A stretch of 64,000 nt of DNA from an uncultured Eubacteriales bacterium (GCA_949292775.1 CASFBL010000001.1:124001-188000); one strand, 5' to 3'; positions 1 through 9,034 are shown, counted from the stretch's first letter. The notes: generated by a model from the sequence alone, not told the origin. Translations and numbers: made by a program.

Positions 1-2
1 TT

Positions 3-53
3 CAAATCATTGGCGCAGCTACCACCACCGCTTCCAATATCTATACTTTCTAA
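3..53 (+). CDS. Possible 3' tail of an upstream gene (partial)
   Basis: The third forward frame is open from the window edge to a TAA at 51-53 and would encode a short Thr/Ala-rich tail ending NIYTF. It is followed about 27 bases later by a strong intrinsic terminator, which is what the end of a plus-strand gene looks like. Only 16 codons are visible, so no family can be named and another frame cannot be excluded. Confidence 0.2.
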   Translation, partial: QIIGAATTTASNIYTF

Positions 54-79
54 AACCAATATCCCTTGAATCCCATAAT

Positions 80-120
80 AAGAAGCCTTTCCCTAATACG
101 GAAAGGCTTCTTCTGTTTTA
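80..120 (+). terminator. Intrinsic terminator
   Basis: A 12-base-pair stem (81-92 pairing with 100-111, AGAAGCCTTTCC and its complement) is followed by CTGTTTTA. It probably ends transcription entering the window from the left on the plus strand. Confidence 0.7.
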
Positions 121-140
121 TATAAAATGTAAGAAACAAG

Positions 141-176
141 AAAAAAGGAGCAGCCGCGGTTGGCTGCTCCTTAAAA
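141..176 (-). terminator. Intrinsic terminator of the hydroxyacid dehydrogenase gene
   Basis: A perfect 11-base-pair stem (145-155 with 162-172, AAGGAGCAGCC and its complement) lies 8 bases beyond the stop of the minus-strand dehydrogenase. Read on the minus strand it is followed by six T residues, so it is a good rho-independent terminator for that gene. Confidence 0.8.
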
Positions 177-182
177 ATAGAA

Positions 183-1139
183 TTAGTTTACAACATGAAT
201 CGGTTCGCCGCTGCAAAAGGCTTCAATGTTCTCTTCAAAAATCTTCAAAAGGCGCGCCCGTGTTTCATAAGCTGCCCAGGCAATATGTGGGGTAATCATG
301 CAGTTCTTTGCGCGTAAAAGCGGGTTGTCAGACTTCGGCGGCTCGACAGACAAAACATCCAGTCCGGCACCGGCGAGACGACCGCTGTTCAGCGCATCAG
401 CAAGCGCCTGATCATCCACAACCGGACCGCGAGAGGTATTGATGAGGTAGGCTGTCGGCTTGCAGTGTGCAAGGAAATCAGCGTTGACAAGGTTTTGTGT
501 CTGTTCCGTTAAAGGACAGTGCAGCGTGATAAAGTCTGCTTGCTCGGCAATTTCTTCAGCGGTTGCCCAGGCAAAGTTTTTGCGGTGACTTTGTTCCGTT
601 TTATGCCCGGAGCACGCAAGGACACGCATATCAAACGCTTCGGCGATGTCGGCAACTTTTTGCCCAATCTTTCCAAAGCCGATAATGCCGAGCGTTTTGC
701 CGGAAAGCTCCGCAAGCGGTGCTTCCCAAAAGCAGAAGTCCGCGCACGCGCTCCATGCCCCGTCTCGCACGGCGTCACTGTGCAGAGCAACACGGTTGCA
801 AAATGCTGTAAAAAAAGCAAAAACGAGCTGTGCCACGGCGCTTGTGGAATAAGCCGGTATGTTCGAAAGCGGAATCCCTTTTTCGCGCAGATAAGCACCG
901 TCCACGACATTATAGCCGGTGGAAAGTAACGCGACAAACTGCAATTTTGGCATTTGGTCAATTTCAGTTCGCGTCAGCGGCGTCTTGTTGGTGACAACGA
1001 TTTGCGCATCTTTACAGCGCGGAATGATTTCTTCGGGTTTTGTGCGGTCATACACTGTTACTTCACCGAAACGGTGCAGAAAATCCCAAGACAAATCGCC
1101 CGGGTTGGTCGTGTAGCCGTCCAAAATGACGATTTTCAT
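183..1139 (-). CDS. D-2-hydroxyacid dehydrogenase (glycerate/hydroxypyruvate reductase-like)
   Basis: The 318-residue product has the full D-isomer-specific 2-hydroxyacid dehydrogenase layout. A split N-terminal catalytic domain surrounds a Rossmann domain with the NAD-binding motif GIIGFGKIG near residue 152. The catalytic Arg lies in NTSRGPVVDD, the Glu in SVEPPKSDNPL, and the His in TPHIAWAAYE near the C-terminus. Such enzymes reduce 2-keto acids to D-2-hydroxy acids in the cytoplasm; the exact substrate (hydroxypyruvate, glyoxylate or another) cannot be read from the sequence. It is a single-gene unit, divergent from the VTT-domain gene, with its own promoter and terminator. Family assignment is firm, substrate is not. 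Confidence 0.9.
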   Translation of the reverse strand: MKIVILDGYTTNPGDLSWDFLHRFGEVTVYDRTKPEEIIPRCKDAQIVVTNKTPLTRTEIDQMPKLQFVALLSTGYNVVDGAYLREKGIPLSNIPAYSTSAVAQLVFAFFTAFCNRVALHSDAVRDGAWSACADFCFWEAPLAELSGKTLGIIGFGKIGQKVADIAEAFDMRVLACSGHKTEQSHRKNFAWATAEEIAEQADFITLHCPLTEQTQNLVNADFLAHCKPTAYLINTSRGPVVDDQALADALNSGRLAGAGLDVLSVEPPKSDNPLLRAKNCMITPHIAWAAYETRARLLKIFEENIEAFCSGEPIHVVN

Positions 1140-1185
1140 AAGTATGCTCCTTGTCAGTCAATTTCCGTTTCTTTGCTATGGGTAT

Positions 1186-1214
1186 ATTGTATCACAAAAA
1201 ATCATACCATAACA
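1186..1214 (-). promoter_or_regulatory. Probable sigma-A promoter of the dehydrogenase gene
   Basis: On the minus strand a TACAAT -10 box (1186-1191) is preceded by an extended TGN and, 17 bases upstream, by a weak TGTTAT -35 (1209-1214). The -10 lies about 47 bases before the dehydrogenase ATG. Confidence 0.5.
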
Positions 1215-1249
1215 GCGAAACGCAAAAATTTCTAAAAAGAATATTTTGT

Positions 1250-1278
1250 TTGACCTTATGCCGATTTTGTTATAGAAT
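1250..1278 (+). promoter_or_regulatory. Probable sigma-A promoter of the 1.3-9.0 kb operon
   Basis: TTGACC (1250-1255), a 17-base spacer and TAGAAT (1273-1278) fit a sigma-A promoter. It would start transcription near 1285, about 55 bases before the VTT-domain gene, and could serve the closely packed genes up to 9026. Confidence 0.5.
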
Positions 1279-1338
1279 TACAATAGGTTTCGTATGCAAT
1301 GCATGACTGTTATTTTACAGGAAAGGTGGTGACCGCGC

Positions 1339-2079
1339 TTGGCGCATGTGAAAGTGAACCGGCAAAAGCTTCTGAATGTTTTGGGCTTTATTTTGCTGAT
1401 TCTTGCCACCGTGCTGTTTTGCGTGGCTCTGCTGTTTCAAGACCCCACCTTTTTAGAGCATTATGATGACATCATGCAGCGCCTTGCGGAGTTTGAGTAT
1501 AAGGTTGCTACTATTCCATATAAAGAACTTGTCATTCTTGTAATTCTGCTGATTTATCTTTCCAAAGCGGTTTTGCCGCTGCCGATTTCCGCGATGTGCG
1601 TCATCGCCGGTATGGCGTTTCCAACGCCTTATGCCGTGCTTATCAATACCGTTGGTTTTTCTTTGCTGTCGTCTATAAAATATTTTTGGGGCAAGCACCT
1701 CGGCGGCGGCATCGTGCATAAATTTCTTGTGAAACATGAGGGCGTGCGCCGTGTGATGAACGCGGATATGAAAGCAAACAGCGTGTTGCTTTTGGCATTC
1801 CGTCTGGTGCCGAGCTTTCCCATTAATACAATCAGCCAGGTTTACGGCGCAATGCAGTTTGATTTCCGGAAATACCTCCTGTTGTCAGTATTAGGGTTTA
1901 TGCCAAAGCTCATCTCTTACAGTTTCATCGGTCGTAATGTTTACAATCCGTTTTCTATGGCGTTCATTATCCCGATTGTTATTTTGCTTTTGCTTTCAGG
2001 GCTTTCAGTGTTCGGTATCAACGCCATGATAGAGTTTTACAGTGAAAAATCCAAAAATAAGGATTCAGATAAAAAATAA
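1339..2079 (+). CDS. VTT-domain (TVP38/TMEM64, DedA-like) integral membrane protein
   Basis: The 246-residue protein has an N-terminal membrane helix (about residues 10-32), then the VTT domain with several hydrophobic helices and the conserved P-rich and FR..P segments (LPLPISAMCVIAGMAF; FRLVPSFPINTISQVYGA). Proteins of this superfamily are undecaprenyl-phosphate or phospholipid scramblase/transport candidates in the cytoplasmic membrane; the role here is inferred from that family. The best start is TTG at 1339, 9 bases after an AGGAAAGGTGG Shine-Dalgarno; an in-frame GTG at 1348 is the alternative, and an in-frame TGA at 1330 rules out anything longer. The galactokinase-family gene follows after 24 bases, probably in the same transcript. 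Confidence 0.85.
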   Translation: MAHVKVNRQKLLNVLGFILLILATVLFCVALLFQDPTFLEHYDDIMQRLAEFEYKVATIPYKELVILVILLIYLSKAVLPLPISAMCVIAGMAFPTPYAVLINTVGFSLLSSIKYFWGKHLGGGIVHKFLVKHEGVRRVMNADMKANSVLLLAFRLVPSFPINTISQVYGAMQFDFRKYLLLSVLGFMPKLISYSFIGRNVYNPFSMAFIIPIVILLLLSGLSVFGINAMIEFYSEKSKNKDSDKK

Positions 2080-2103
2080 GAGAGGAAAGGAAGTTCCAAA
2101 AAA

Positions 2104-3384
2104 ATGCCAGTTTTAAGTGAACTGAAACAAAAAATCACAGCGGGGGAATATGACGAAAGATTTCGCCGCGTTTATGTAACCGATTCTGAGGTCAAAGCAC
2201 AGCGTGAACGCTACGCGAAGCTTGCAGAAACATTTGCCGAGTTGTTCTCCGCGGAGCGTGACATCCGCCTGTTTTCCGCGCCCGGCAGAACCGAAGTCGG
2301 CGGCAATCACACCGACCATAACCACGGCAGAGTGCTCGCGGCAGGCATCGATTTGGATGCGATTGCCGCAGCTGCAAAAAATGATGAAAACATTGTCCGC
2401 GTAAAATCCGAAGGCTATAACATGGATGTTGTGGATATTGCAGATTTGTCGGTGCATGCAGAAGAAACCGGCCGCTCTCCGGCGTTGGTGCGCGGCGTGT
2501 GCAAGGGCTTTGTCAACGCAGGCTATCAGGTTGGCGGTTTCGATGCAGCGACCGCTTCGCGCGTGCTTTCCGGTTCCGGGCTTTCGTCTTCTGCGGCTTA
2601 TGAAGTGCTTGTCGGCACAATGCTCAACTATCTTTATAACGACGGCAAAGTGGATGCCGTTACCATTGCCAAAATCGCACAGTATGCGGAAAATGAATAT
2701 TTCGGCAAGCCCTGCGGTTTGATGGACCAGACTGCCTGCTCGGTCGGTTCGTTCGTAACCATCGATTTTAACGACCCTGCAAACCCTGAAATTGAGGAAG
2801 TCAAATTTGATTTTGCAGCCTGCGGTCATGCGCTTTGCATTGTAGACACCAAAGGCAGCCACTCTGACTTGACCGATGAATATGCTTATATCCGCGAGGA
2901 AATGGAAAGCGTTGCGCATTACTTTGGCAAAAATGTCCTGCGCGAAGTCAATCCTGAAGCTTTTAACGCCGAAATCCCGGCGCTTCGCAAGCAGGTCGGC
3001 GACCGTGCGGTGCTGCGTGCAATGCATTTCTATGCGGACAATGACCGTGTACTTAAAGAGGTTGCTGCACTTCGCAAGGGCGATTTTGAAACCTTTAAAA
3101 AATACATACTGCAAAGCGGTTTTTCTTCTTATATGTATAACCAGAATGTTTTTTCGGTGAAGAAGCCGCAGGAGCAGCCGGTTTCGCTGGCGCTGGCAAT
3201 TTCAGAGCAGATTTTGGAAGGCCGCGGCGCCTGGCGCGTCCATGGCGGCGGTTTTGCAGGCACTATTCAGGCATTTGTGCCGCTGGATTTGCTGGATGAT
3301 TACAAATCGGCCGTGGAAAGTGTGTTCGGAGAGGGCACTTGCTATGTCCTGTCCATCCGTCCCGTCGGCGGAACGGAAATCTAA
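2104..3384 (+). CDS. galK: Galactokinase-family GHMP kinase
   Basis: The 426-residue protein has the galactokinase signature region GRTEVGGNHTDHNHG (about residues 61-75), the GHMP ATP-binding loop GSGLSSSAAYE (about 157-167), the LMDQTAC segment and the C-terminal motif HGGGFAGTIQ. Galactokinase phosphorylates galactose to galactose-1-phosphate in the Leloir pathway. The signature differs from the classical GRVNLIGEHTDY by EVGGN, a variant I associate with clostridial homologues; a different sugar is therefore possible. No galT or galE is adjacent. The intracellular GH35 beta-galactosidase at 47.6 kb could supply substrate. Start is ATG after AGGAAAGGAAG. Confidence 0.85.
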   Translation: MPVLSELKQKITAGEYDERFRRVYVTDSEVKAQRERYAKLAETFAELFSAERDIRLFSAPGRTEVGGNHTDHNHGRVLAAGIDLDAIAAAAKNDENIVRVKSEGYNMDVVDIADLSVHAEETGRSPALVRGVCKGFVNAGYQVGGFDAATASRVLSGSGLSSSAAYEVLVGTMLNYLYNDGKVDAVTIAKIAQYAENEYFGKPCGLMDQTACSVGSFVTIDFNDPANPEIEEVKFDFAACGHALCIVDTKGSHSDLTDEYAYIREEMESVAHYFGKNVLREVNPEAFNAEIPALRKQVGDRAVLRAMHFYADNDRVLKEVAALRKGDFETFKKYILQSGFSSYMYNQNVFSVKKPQEQPVSLALAISEQILEGRGAWRVHGGGFAGTIQAFVPLDLLDDYKSAVESVFGEGTCYVLSIRPVGGTEI

Positions 3385-3409
3385 GTGTAACTAAAAGGAG
3401 CGATTTTCG

Positions 3410-4429
3410 GTGGAGCTTAACGCGGTTTTGCGGGAACTGACCGCCGCGCCCGGCGCTTCGGGCGATGAACAGCAAATACGGGAAACGGCGAAGCGGCTGC
3501 TTGCGCCGTATGGCGAGGTGTGTTTTGACGCGCTCGGCAATGTTGTCTGCAAAGTAAAAGGCAGCGGCAAACATCATGTGCTTTTAGACGCGCACATGGA
3601 CCAAATCGGGCTTGTGGTTTTGGAAATCACGCCCGAAGGATTTTTGCGCGCGGCGCCCTGCGGCGGTGCGGACAAGCGTGTGCTGACCGGTGAAGAGGTC
3701 GTCGTTTACGGGGCAGAAGCCCTTTACGGCGTAATCACAAGCACCCCGCCGCATTTGCTTTCCGATGCGGACAAAGGCAAAGTGCCGCAGTCGCTTTTCA
3801 TTGATATCGGGTTACCTGAGGAAAAAGCGAAAACGCTCGTAACCCCCGGTGACCGTGTTTTGCTGCGCCACCAGTTCCGGGAGATGCTCGGGAACGCCGT
3901 GAGTGCCCCGGCATTGGATGACCGCGCGGGACTTGCCGTGCTTTTGTATGCGCTGGAATTGCTGAAAAACGCAAACAGCACGACGGACCTCACCGTTGTA
4001 TTTTCCACCCGTGAAGAAACGACCGAGGGCGGCGCGAAAGCGGCTTCATTTGCGGCGGGTGCAGAGGAATGCATAGCGGTTGATGTCAGCTTTGCCTATA
4101 CGCCCGATGCGAAACGCGAGGAATGCGGCGTGCTCGGCAAAGGGCCGATGATTGGTTTTGCACCGGCTTTGACACGCGAAATCAGCGAACAGCTCGAAGC
4201 CGTGGCAAAGGAAAATCAAATCCCCAGCCAGCGTGAAATCATGAGCGGCGCGACGGGGACCAATGTCGATGTTATGACACCCCAGGCGGGCGGCATGCGC
4301 AGCGGGCTTTTGTCGATACCGCTTCGCTATATGCACACCGGCATAGAGGTCGTGGACACGACCGATATTGAAAACACCGGGCTTTTGCTCGCAAAATATA
4401 TTCTGCGTAAGGAGGAAGCGGCATGTTAA
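3410..4429 (+). CDS. M42-family aminopeptidase (first of a tandem pair)
   Basis: This 339-residue metallopeptidase has the M42 ligand set: His in LDAHMDQIG (about residue 62), the bridging Asp in ALDDRAG, the Glu pair in STREETTEGG, Asp in AVDVSFAYTPD and a C-terminal His in RYMHTGIEVV. M42 enzymes are cobalt- or zinc-dependent aminopeptidases, usually cytoplasmic dodecamers that trim peptides left by the proteasome or by peptide uptake. The start is GTG at 3410, 11 bases after AAAGGAG. Its end overlaps the start of the second M42 gene by 7 bases, so the two are almost certainly co-translated. Confidence 0.9.
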   Translation: MELNAVLRELTAAPGASGDEQQIRETAKRLLAPYGEVCFDALGNVVCKVKGSGKHHVLLDAHMDQIGLVVLEITPEGFLRAAPCGGADKRVLTGEEVVVYGAEALYGVITSTPPHLLSDADKGKVPQSLFIDIGLPEEKAKTLVTPGDRVLLRHQFREMLGNAVSAPALDDRAGLAVLLYALELLKNANSTTDLTVVFSTREETTEGGAKAASFAAGAEECIAVDVSFAYTPDAKREECGVLGKGPMIGFAPALTREISEQLEAVAKENQIPSQREIMSGATGTNVDVMTPQAGGMRSGLLSIPLRYMHTGIEVVDTTDIENTGLLLAKYILRKEEAAC

Positions 4430-5442
4430 AAGAACTTTGTGCTTTAAATGCGGCCTCCGGCAGAGAAGAGGCCGTGCGTAACTATCTGATTGCGCATCTG
4501 CCGAAAGATGCGGATTATTTTGTTGACCCGCTTGGCAGCCTGATTGTAGAAAAGAAAGGCGCCCGCCGTCCCAAGAACCGCGTGATGCTCGCATCGCACA
4601 TGGACGAAGTTGCGCTGATTATCACCTATATTACAGACGAAGGTTATTTGAAATTTGACCCGGTCGGCGGAATCGACTCGCGCGTGCTGTTCGGCAAGCG
4701 TGTAACGGTCGGTCCGTCCGCGCTGCCGGGCGTAATCGGTGGCAAAGCGGTTCATCAGCTGACGAAAGACGAGAAAGACAGCGTGCTCGAAGCGGAAAAT
4801 ATGTTTATCGACATCGGCGCGGCAGATAAAAAAGAAGCTGAGCGGCTCGTTTCACTTGGCGACAACGCCTGTTTTGATTCGGAATTCATCGAATTCGGTG
4901 ACGGCTTTATAAAAAGCAAGGCGCTTGATGACCGCGTGGGCAACCTTATCATGCTCGAAATGCTTCAGAAAGATTTGCCGTTTGATATGACATTCTGCTT
5001 TACTGTGCAGGAAGAAATCGGCACGCGCGGCGCTATGGCGGCGGCAGCGCGGATTGCGCCCGATTACGCCATAGTGATTGAAAGCACAACAGCGGCAGAT
5101 TTGCCGGATACGCCCGGTCACAAACAAGTCTGCAAACTGGGCGGGGGCGCAGTGGTCGGCTTTATGGATCACGGCACTGTCTATGACCGCGCGCTTTACA
5201 AAAAAGCGTTTCAGTTGGCAGAAGAAAATAAGATTGCCTGCCAACCCAAGACAATGATTGCCGGCGGCAATGATGCGGCCGCCATTCACAAGGCGGCAGG
5301 CGGCGTGCGCACCCTTGCGGTGTCCGTACCCTGTCGGTATATTCATTCGCCTGCCTGCGTGGCGAAAAAATCAGATATCGACTGCGTCGCGGCGCTGGTT
5401 GAGCTTTTGGCGGAGGCGTTTTGCGATGCTCCGAAGGATTGA
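4423..5442 (+). CDS. M42-family aminopeptidase (second of a tandem pair)
   Basis: Also 339 residues, this paralogue keeps all M42 metal and catalytic positions: ASHMDEVAL, ALDDRVG, TVQEEIGTRG, VIESTTAADLPDTPG and CRYIHSPACV near the end. It is clearly divergent from the preceding gene, so it is an old duplication rather than a recent one. A heteromeric M42 assembly or division of labour by substrate is plausible, because co-translated M42 paralogues with different specificities are known to co-assemble in other organisms; that is inference here. The ATG at 4423 lies inside the previous gene after AAGGAGG. Its own end overlaps the next gene. Confidence 0.9.
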   Translation: MLKELCALNAASGREEAVRNYLIAHLPKDADYFVDPLGSLIVEKKGARRPKNRVMLASHMDEVALIITYITDEGYLKFDPVGGIDSRVLFGKRVTVGPSALPGVIGGKAVHQLTKDEKDSVLEAENMFIDIGAADKKEAERLVSLGDNACFDSEFIEFGDGFIKSKALDDRVGNLIMLEMLQKDLPFDMTFCFTVQEEIGTRGAMAAAARIAPDYAIVIESTTAADLPDTPGHKQVCKLGGGAVVGFMDHGTVYDRALYKKAFQLAEENKIACQPKTMIAGGNDAAAIHKAAGGVRTLAVSVPCRYIHSPACVAKKSDIDCVAALVELLAEAFCDAPKD

Positions 5443-6229
5443 GAATATAAATGCGCAAACGGCAGAGCAGCTGTTAAGTGTTTTGCCGCAGGACTTTCTA
5501 ACCGCGTTCACGCTGTTTGCCCTTTTGGACTGGTGCGCGGTAGACGGCGCTTGGGTGCAAAGCGACGAAAAAGAACAGATTACGGCGCTGGTTGTGCAAA
5601 AGGATCAGACGAAGGCGTATGTAAGCGTCGGAGAAAACGCCGATTTTGAAGAGCTTGCGCTCTTTTTGCGGCATTTGGGCGGTCTTGTAATTTATTGCGC
5701 GCCGGAATTTACTGCGCGCCTTGGTGTAACGCCCTTTTCGCGCCATAGCTTTATGGTGTTGTCTGAAACGCCCGAACCCGGCAAAAAAGCAGTCAGCGTA
5801 ATCGACACAAATGACCTTCGGCCGGTGTTTGATTTGCTGATACAATCCGCACGTGCGGCGGCAGGTGACAGCATACAGTTTCAGAAACACAGTGAACGCG
5901 CGTTTCAGGAATGGCTCTCGCGCACAAGCCGCGGGATGCTCGGCGGCTACACGGCGGTAAAAGCGGTTTACGCTGCAAAAAACGCTCTGCTTTCTGCGGC
6001 AGTTGCCGATACGCTTGGAAAGTTTGTCTATATCCGCGATGTGGCGACCGACCGAGATTATCGCAAAATGGGCTATGGCTCTGATTGCGTGCGCGGGCTT
6101 TGCGCCGACTTGAAACAGGCAGACAATCAAATTTTTCTGCTTTGTGATGATTTGAAAACAGAGCGCTTTTATCAAAAAACGGGTTTTGTGCGACAAGGCT
6201 CGGTAGAATTGGGAATTGTAGAACTATGA
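5426..6229 (+). CDS. GNAT-family N-acetyltransferase
   Basis: The 267-residue protein carries a C-terminal GNAT domain with the acetyl-CoA loop RKMGYGS (about residue 213) and the closing motif FYQKTGFVRQG. The N-terminal half (about 1-140) is a second, poorly conserved GNAT-like region without a clear acetyl-CoA loop. These enzymes transfer an acyl group from acyl-CoA to an amine; the acceptor is unknown. The frame is open further upstream, but ATG 5426 is the start: GGAGG at 5412-5416 is 9 bases away and the start overlaps the M42 gene by only 17 bases. The next gene begins with a four-base ATGA overlap. Confidence 0.8.
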   Translation: MLRRIENINAQTAEQLLSVLPQDFLTAFTLFALLDWCAVDGAWVQSDEKEQITALVVQKDQTKAYVSVGENADFEELALFLRHLGGLVIYCAPEFTARLGVTPFSRHSFMVLSETPEPGKKAVSVIDTNDLRPVFDLLIQSARAAAGDSIQFQKHSERAFQEWLSRTSRGMLGGYTAVKAVYAAKNALLSAAVADTLGKFVYIRDVATDRDYRKMGYGSDCVRGLCADLKQADNQIFLLCDDLKTERFYQKTGFVRQGSVELGIVEL

Positions 6230-7503
6230 GTACATTTTTTTCTGTGTCGGAACAAGTAGAGCACGCTTCGAAAAACGCCCTGTGCAAAGCGCAAGCCGCT
6301 TTCCGGCAGATTGAGGACATCACGGAATATAACCAGCAAAAGGTGCTTGCGGCTTTCATTCGAAACCGTGTGGACGAAGCGGATTTCGGAACGACTACCG
6401 GCTACGGCTACAACGACCGCGGCCGGGAAAAGTTAGACGAACTTTGCGCCGATATTTTCGGTGCAGCGAAGGCGATTATCCGCGCGGGCATGCTCTCCTG
6501 CGGCACCCACACGCTGTCTGTTTGTTTATACGGTGTTCTGCGGCCGGGCGACACGCTTTTGTGCGTTAGCGGCACGCCTTATGACACCATTCATTCGACC
6601 ATCGGCATTGACCACGGCAAGAGTGAAGGCAAAGGCACGCTTTTGGATTTCGGCGTTTCTTACAGCCAAGTGGATTTGACTGCCGACGACCAGTTGGATT
6701 ATGACGCAATCGAGAAAGCGGCGGCAAAGCCGGAAGTGCGTATGGTGTATTTGCAGCGTTCGCGCGGTTACTCTTTGCGGCACAGCCTTTCGGTCGATGA
6801 AATCGGCCGTGTGTGCGAGGTGGTGCACCGTGTCAATCCCCGCGCAGTCGTCATGGTGGACAATTGCTACGGTGAATTTACCGAAAAGCGCGAACCGACC
6901 GAAGTCGGCGCAGACCTTATCGCCGGTTCTTTGATTAAAAACGCCGGCGGTGGCATTGCGGCTTCGGGCGGATACATAGCCGGTCGAGCCGATCTTGTGG
7001 AGCTTTGTGCCTGTCGTCTGACTACGCCCGGTTTGGGGCTTGAAGTCGGTGCGACCTTGGGGCAGAACCGCAGCCTTTACATGGGGCTTTTCCATGCGCC
7101 GCATGTGGTCGGCGAAGCGTTGAAAACCGCAGTGTATGCCGCTGCGCTGTTTTCCGAGCTTGGCTTTACGGTAACCCCGACCGCCCAAGAGACGCGGCAC
7201 GACATTATTCAGGCAATTTGCCTTGAAAATGCCGAGCGGCTCATAGCATTTTGCCAGGGTATGCAGAAAGGCGCGCCGGTGGATTCTTATGTGACGCCGG
7301 AGCCTTGGGATATGCCGGGCTATGACAACCAGGTGATTATGTCCGCCGGGGCGTTTACGGGCGGCTCGTCGATTGAGCTTTCCGGCGACGCACCGCTGCG
7401 TGAGCCATACGCGGTTTGGATGCAGGGCGGACTTAACTTTCACAGCGGCAAAGTCGGCGTTACGCTCGCCGCAGAAGAACTGCAAAGGAGAGGATTGTTA
7501 TGA
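6226..7503 (+). CDS. PLP-dependent methionine gamma-lyase / cystathionine beta-lyase family protein (YnbB-like)
   Basis: The 425-residue protein matches the family often labelled methionine gamma-lyase family or aluminium resistance protein. It has fold-type I PLP features: a cofactor-stacking region near SCGTHTLSV, the Asp in VMVDNCYGEF, and the PLP lysine in SLIKNAGGG (about residue 237). Members are thought to cleave C-S or C-C bonds of amino acids, but the physiological substrate is not established and cannot be read here. It overlaps both neighbours by the ATGA arrangement, so it is part of the same polycistron. In Bacillus the relative sits near hfq and glnR, a context not seen here. 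Confidence 0.85.
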   Translation: MSTFFSVSEQVEHASKNALCKAQAAFRQIEDITEYNQQKVLAAFIRNRVDEADFGTTTGYGYNDRGREKLDELCADIFGAAKAIIRAGMLSCGTHTLSVCLYGVLRPGDTLLCVSGTPYDTIHSTIGIDHGKSEGKGTLLDFGVSYSQVDLTADDQLDYDAIEKAAAKPEVRMVYLQRSRGYSLRHSLSVDEIGRVCEVVHRVNPRAVVMVDNCYGEFTEKREPTEVGADLIAGSLIKNAGGGIAASGGYIAGRADLVELCACRLTTPGLGLEVGATLGQNRSLYMGLFHAPHVVGEALKTAVYAAALFSELGFTVTPTAQETRHDIIQAICLENAERLIAFCQGMQKGAPVDSYVTPEPWDMPGYDNQVIMSAGAFTGGSSIELSGDAPLREPYAVWMQGGLNFHSGKVGVTLAAEELQRRGLL

Positions 7504-9026
7504 AGCTCAAGCATTTGAAAAGCGGAACCGATGTTCGCGGCACAGCAGTAAACGAAAAAGACCCCGCACAAATCGATTTGACCGACGAAGCGGTTCGCCG
7601 CATCACCGGTGCATTTGTCCGCTTTCTTGCCCGAAAGCAGGGCAAGGCTGTTTCTGCACTTTTGCTTTCGGTCGGGCATGATTCCCGCATTTCCGCCGAA
7701 CGCATCCGCCTGGCAGTTTTAACCGAGCTGACCGCTTCTGGCGTGCACACGCTTGACTGCGGGCTTTGTTCCACGCCCGCCATGTTCATGACAACACAAA
7801 CCGAAAATTGCGACGGCGCGGTGCAAATCACCGCGAGCCACCACCCCTGGGACAGAAACGGGCTGAAATTCTTCACCCCCGCAGGCGGTCTTTCCGGTGC
7901 GGATATTGCAGAAATTTTAGAAGATGCCGAGCAAACACCGCCGGCCGACTTTTCCGGGGAAATACAGGCAACGCCAATCGATTATCTTTCCATTTATTGC
8001 GCACATTTGCGGGATTTGATTTGCCGGGGCGTCAACAGCCCTGAGGATTATGACCACCCGCTAAAGGGCTTAAAAATCGTTGTGGATGCCGGCAACGGCG
8101 TCGGCGGCTTTTATGCCGACCGGGTACTTGCGCCGCTCGGCGCGGATACGACGGGCAGCCGGTTTTTAGAGCCGGACGGTATGTTCCCGAACCATATTCC
8201 GAACCCTGAAAACAAGCAGGCGATGGAGAGCATCCGTGAAGCGACCTTGCGTGCACATGCTGACCTTGGTGTTATTTTCGACACCGATGTGGACCGCGGC
8301 GGTGCGGTGACTGCGGACGGCGAAGAACTGAACCGCAACCGACTGGTCGCTGTGGCGGCTTCGATTGCGCTCGAAGAAAATCCCGGCGGGTGCGTGGTGA
8401 CAGATTCCGTGACTTGGGCAGGGCTCACCGATTTTATTGAACAGACGCTCGGCGGTCACCATATCCGCTTTAAACGCGGCTATAAAAATGTGATTGATGA
8501 AGCACAGCGCCGGCAGACGCTCGGGGAAAATGCACCCCTTGCGATTGAAACCTCCGGCCACGCGGCGTTCCGCGAAAATTATTATCTGGACGACGGCGCC
8601 TATCTTGTCACGCGCATCATTATTAAGCTGTGCCTCTTAAAACGCGAGGGCAAAACGCTTAGCGATTTAATCGCCGACCTGCGCGCTCCGGCTGAAGAAG
8701 CCGAAATACGCCTGCAAATTACCGACCCGGATTTCCGCACCCGCGGGGAACACTTAATCGGGTTTGTCGAGGAAAAGGCGCGCGACGAAAAAAATGTCCG
8801 TATTGCCACAGACAGTTATGAAGGCACAAAAATCATTTTTGACGCCGAAGATATAAAAGGCTTTTTCGTTTTCCGGCTGAGCGTCCATGACCCGGTCATT
8901 CCGGTAAACTTTGCATGCGACATTCCCGGCGGTCTTTCAAAAATCGCCCGGATGCTTCTCTCTTGGCTTCGCACCGCCGAAGGGCTTGATTTAGCGCCGC
9001 TGGAACAATTTTCCGGGGAATTTTGA
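7500..9026 (+). CDS. Phosphomannomutase/phosphoglucomutase (alpha-D-phosphohexomutase family)
   Basis: The 508-residue protein has four phosphohexomutase domains. The catalytic serine is in ITASHHPWDRNG (about residue 105), the magnesium loop is DTDVDRGG (about 261), and the sugar-binding loop is ETSGHAAF (about 350). The C-terminal phosphate-binding loop is not the usual RPSGTEP but TDSYEGTKI, a variant that occurs in part of the family. The enzyme should interconvert 1- and 6-phosphates of glucose, mannose or another hexose in the cytoplasm, which fits the galactokinase-family gene in the same operon. Start overlaps the previous stop (ATGA). It appears to be the last gene of the operon; a new promoter follows. 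Confidence 0.88.
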   Translation: MKLKHLKSGTDVRGTAVNEKDPAQIDLTDEAVRRITGAFVRFLARKQGKAVSALLLSVGHDSRISAERIRLAVLTELTASGVHTLDCGLCSTPAMFMTTQTENCDGAVQITASHHPWDRNGLKFFTPAGGLSGADIAEILEDAEQTPPADFSGEIQATPIDYLSIYCAHLRDLICRGVNSPEDYDHPLKGLKIVVDAGNGVGGFYADRVLAPLGADTTGSRFLEPDGMFPNHIPNPENKQAMESIREATLRAHADLGVIFDTDVDRGGAVTADGEELNRNRLVAVAASIALEENPGGCVVTDSVTWAGLTDFIEQTLGGHHIRFKRGYKNVIDEAQRRQTLGENAPLAIETSGHAAFRENYYLDDGAYLVTRIIIKLCLLKREGKTLSDLIADLRAPAEEAEIRLQITDPDFRTRGEHLIGFVEEKARDEKNVRIATDSYEGTKIIFDAEDIKGFFVFRLSVHDPVIPVNFACDIPGGLSKIARMLLSWLRTAEGLDLAPLEQFSGEF

Positions 9027-9034
9027 AAAGGATA

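Noticed and set aside
1-92. A minus-strand frame near the left edge reading ESIDIGSGGGSCANDL, reminiscent of the small peptides at 20.2-20.5 kb
   Set aside because: It has no in-frame ATG or usable ribosome-binding site, a stop codon within the upstream hairpin, and two terminators before it. The plus-strand tail ending at 53 fits the terminator better.
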